This document shows, one piece after another, positions 6,120 through 6,574 of a DNA stretch of 6,574 bases; the stretch's first letter is position 1, and each line of letters begins with the position of its first letter. The stretch is from positions 1-6,574 of the forward strand of contig CALGZV010000039.1 of assembly GCA_937934385.1 (NCBI GenBank), written 5' to 3'. The notes under the pieces were generated by a model. The model was given only the letters and a program-made list of their open reading frames with translations. It had not been told where the DNA came from and ran no database searches. The DNA is from an uncultured Clostridia bacterium. Lineage in GTDB: Bacteria > Bacillota > Clostridia > Oscillospirales > CAG-272. The translations under genes were made by a program, and so were the position numbers.

Positions 6120-6574
6120 TTATCTGTATTTTCCAGGTATAAGCTTGGTAAGTTTTGCGATCGTTTCGGCAGGACATTCAGGTGTGTTTGCAAGAGGGAA
6201 GGATATTCCGAGACGTTCGTATTTTTCAAGACAGAGCTTTTTGAACGGAAGAAGCTCGATTCTTTCCAGATTACTGTATCCGAGCGCAGTTTGCAGCGTT
6301 TTTTTCATGCTTTCTTCGCTGTCAGTTATTCCCGGAATAATTACCTGACGTATCCACAGCGGGACAGACATCTTTTCGCACAGTGACAGGAAGTCCTTTA
6401 CCTGTCCGAGACTGCCTCCGCAGTATTTACGGTATCCGCTGTCACCGGGAAATTTAATATCGCATATGACAAGATCGGTATATTGCAGAATCAGCTTTAC
6501 CTTGTCAGGATCTCCTATGCCGGAGGTGTCGATAGCTGTTTTTATACCTGATTCTTTCAGGGATGAGAGCAGTT
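6120..6574 (-). CDS. pflA: pyruvate formate-lyase activating enzyme, C-terminal part
   Basis: This frame is open from the right edge to the stop at 6122-6120 and gives about 150 residues; the start lies outside the window. The translation begins LLSSLKESGIKTAIDTSG, continues through DLVICDIKFPGDSGYRKY and VPLWIRQVIIPGITDSEE, and ends with NLERIELLPFKKLCLEKYE and GISFPL. These are hallmark stretches of the radical SAM glycyl-radical activases. The enzyme uses S-adenosylmethionine and a [4Fe-4S] cluster to make the glycyl radical of pyruvate formate-lyase in anaerobic mixed-acid fermentation. The CxxxCxxC cluster motif would be N-terminal and cannot be seen, so specificity for another glycyl radical enzyme is not excluded. 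The usual PFHxLG is here PFKKLC. An internal ATG at 6371 is not the start, because homology continues upstream of it. The gene is convergent with alaS. Confidence 0.85.
   Translation of the reverse strand, partial: LLSSLKESGIKTAIDTSGIGDPDKVKLILQYTDLVICDIKFPGDSGYRKYCGGSLGQVKDFLSLCEKMSVPLWIRQVIIPGITDSEESMKKTLQTALGYSNLERIELLPFKKLCLEKYERLGISFPLANTPECPAETIAKLTKLIPGKYR

Noticed and set aside
6000..6386. 128-residue + strand open frame at the right end
   Set aside because: It starts inside a terminator and runs antisense to the well-conserved pflA C-terminus.

Overview
The window looks like a chromosomal stretch of a Gram-positive anaerobe of the Clostridia, possibly a Ruminococcus/Oscillospiraceae-type gut or rumen bacterium. 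This rests on the character of the AlaRS sequence (cysteine-rich insertion typical of clostridial enzymes), strong GGAGG-type ribosome binding sites, moderate GC content and a pyruvate formate-lyase activase gene. No species can be named from the sequence alone.

Left part (1-3224): two translationally coupled genes on the + strand. The first encodes a protein with TerB_N- and TerB_C-like regions separated by a roughly 100-residue Ser/Asp/Glu/Gly/Asn-rich linker. Its reading frame is open to the left edge, so its 5' end lies outside the window. The second encodes a P-loop ATPase resembling the DUF2791/BrxD ('BREX system ATP-binding domain') family and overlaps the first by 8 nt. Such pairs are known near helicase genes in predicted DNA-processing or phage-defence loci. 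No helicase is visible here, so one would have to lie upstream. This is the accessory part of the window and looks like the 3' end of a larger operon.

Middle part (3225-5937): a 58-nt gap with a small palindrome and a good ribosome binding site leads to alaS (alanyl-tRNA synthetase). The gene is complete in length, with 883 sense codons, but codon 620 is an in-frame TGA. The TGA lies inside the right arm of a perfect 20-bp inverted repeat (5078-5097 and 5126-5145). The left arm encodes conserved AlaRS residues. The right arm occupies a place where AlaRS homologues have about four fewer codons. The simplest reading is a short template-switch (quasipalindrome) mutation, or an assembly/sequencing artefact, that wrote an inverted copy of the left arm into the gene. 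The stop separates the two halves of the editing-domain metal site (H566xxxH570 upstream, C672xxxH676 downstream).

Right part (5938-6574): a 182-nt convergent intergenic region holds three stem-loops. Two are convincing rho-independent terminators for alaS and the third probably terminates the opposite gene. The 3' end of a pyruvate formate-lyase activating enzyme gene then runs on the - strand off the right edge.

No RNA gene, insertion sequence, CRISPR array or T-box leader was seen. The two points most worth checking are the alaS interruption and what lies upstream of the TerB/ATPase pair.
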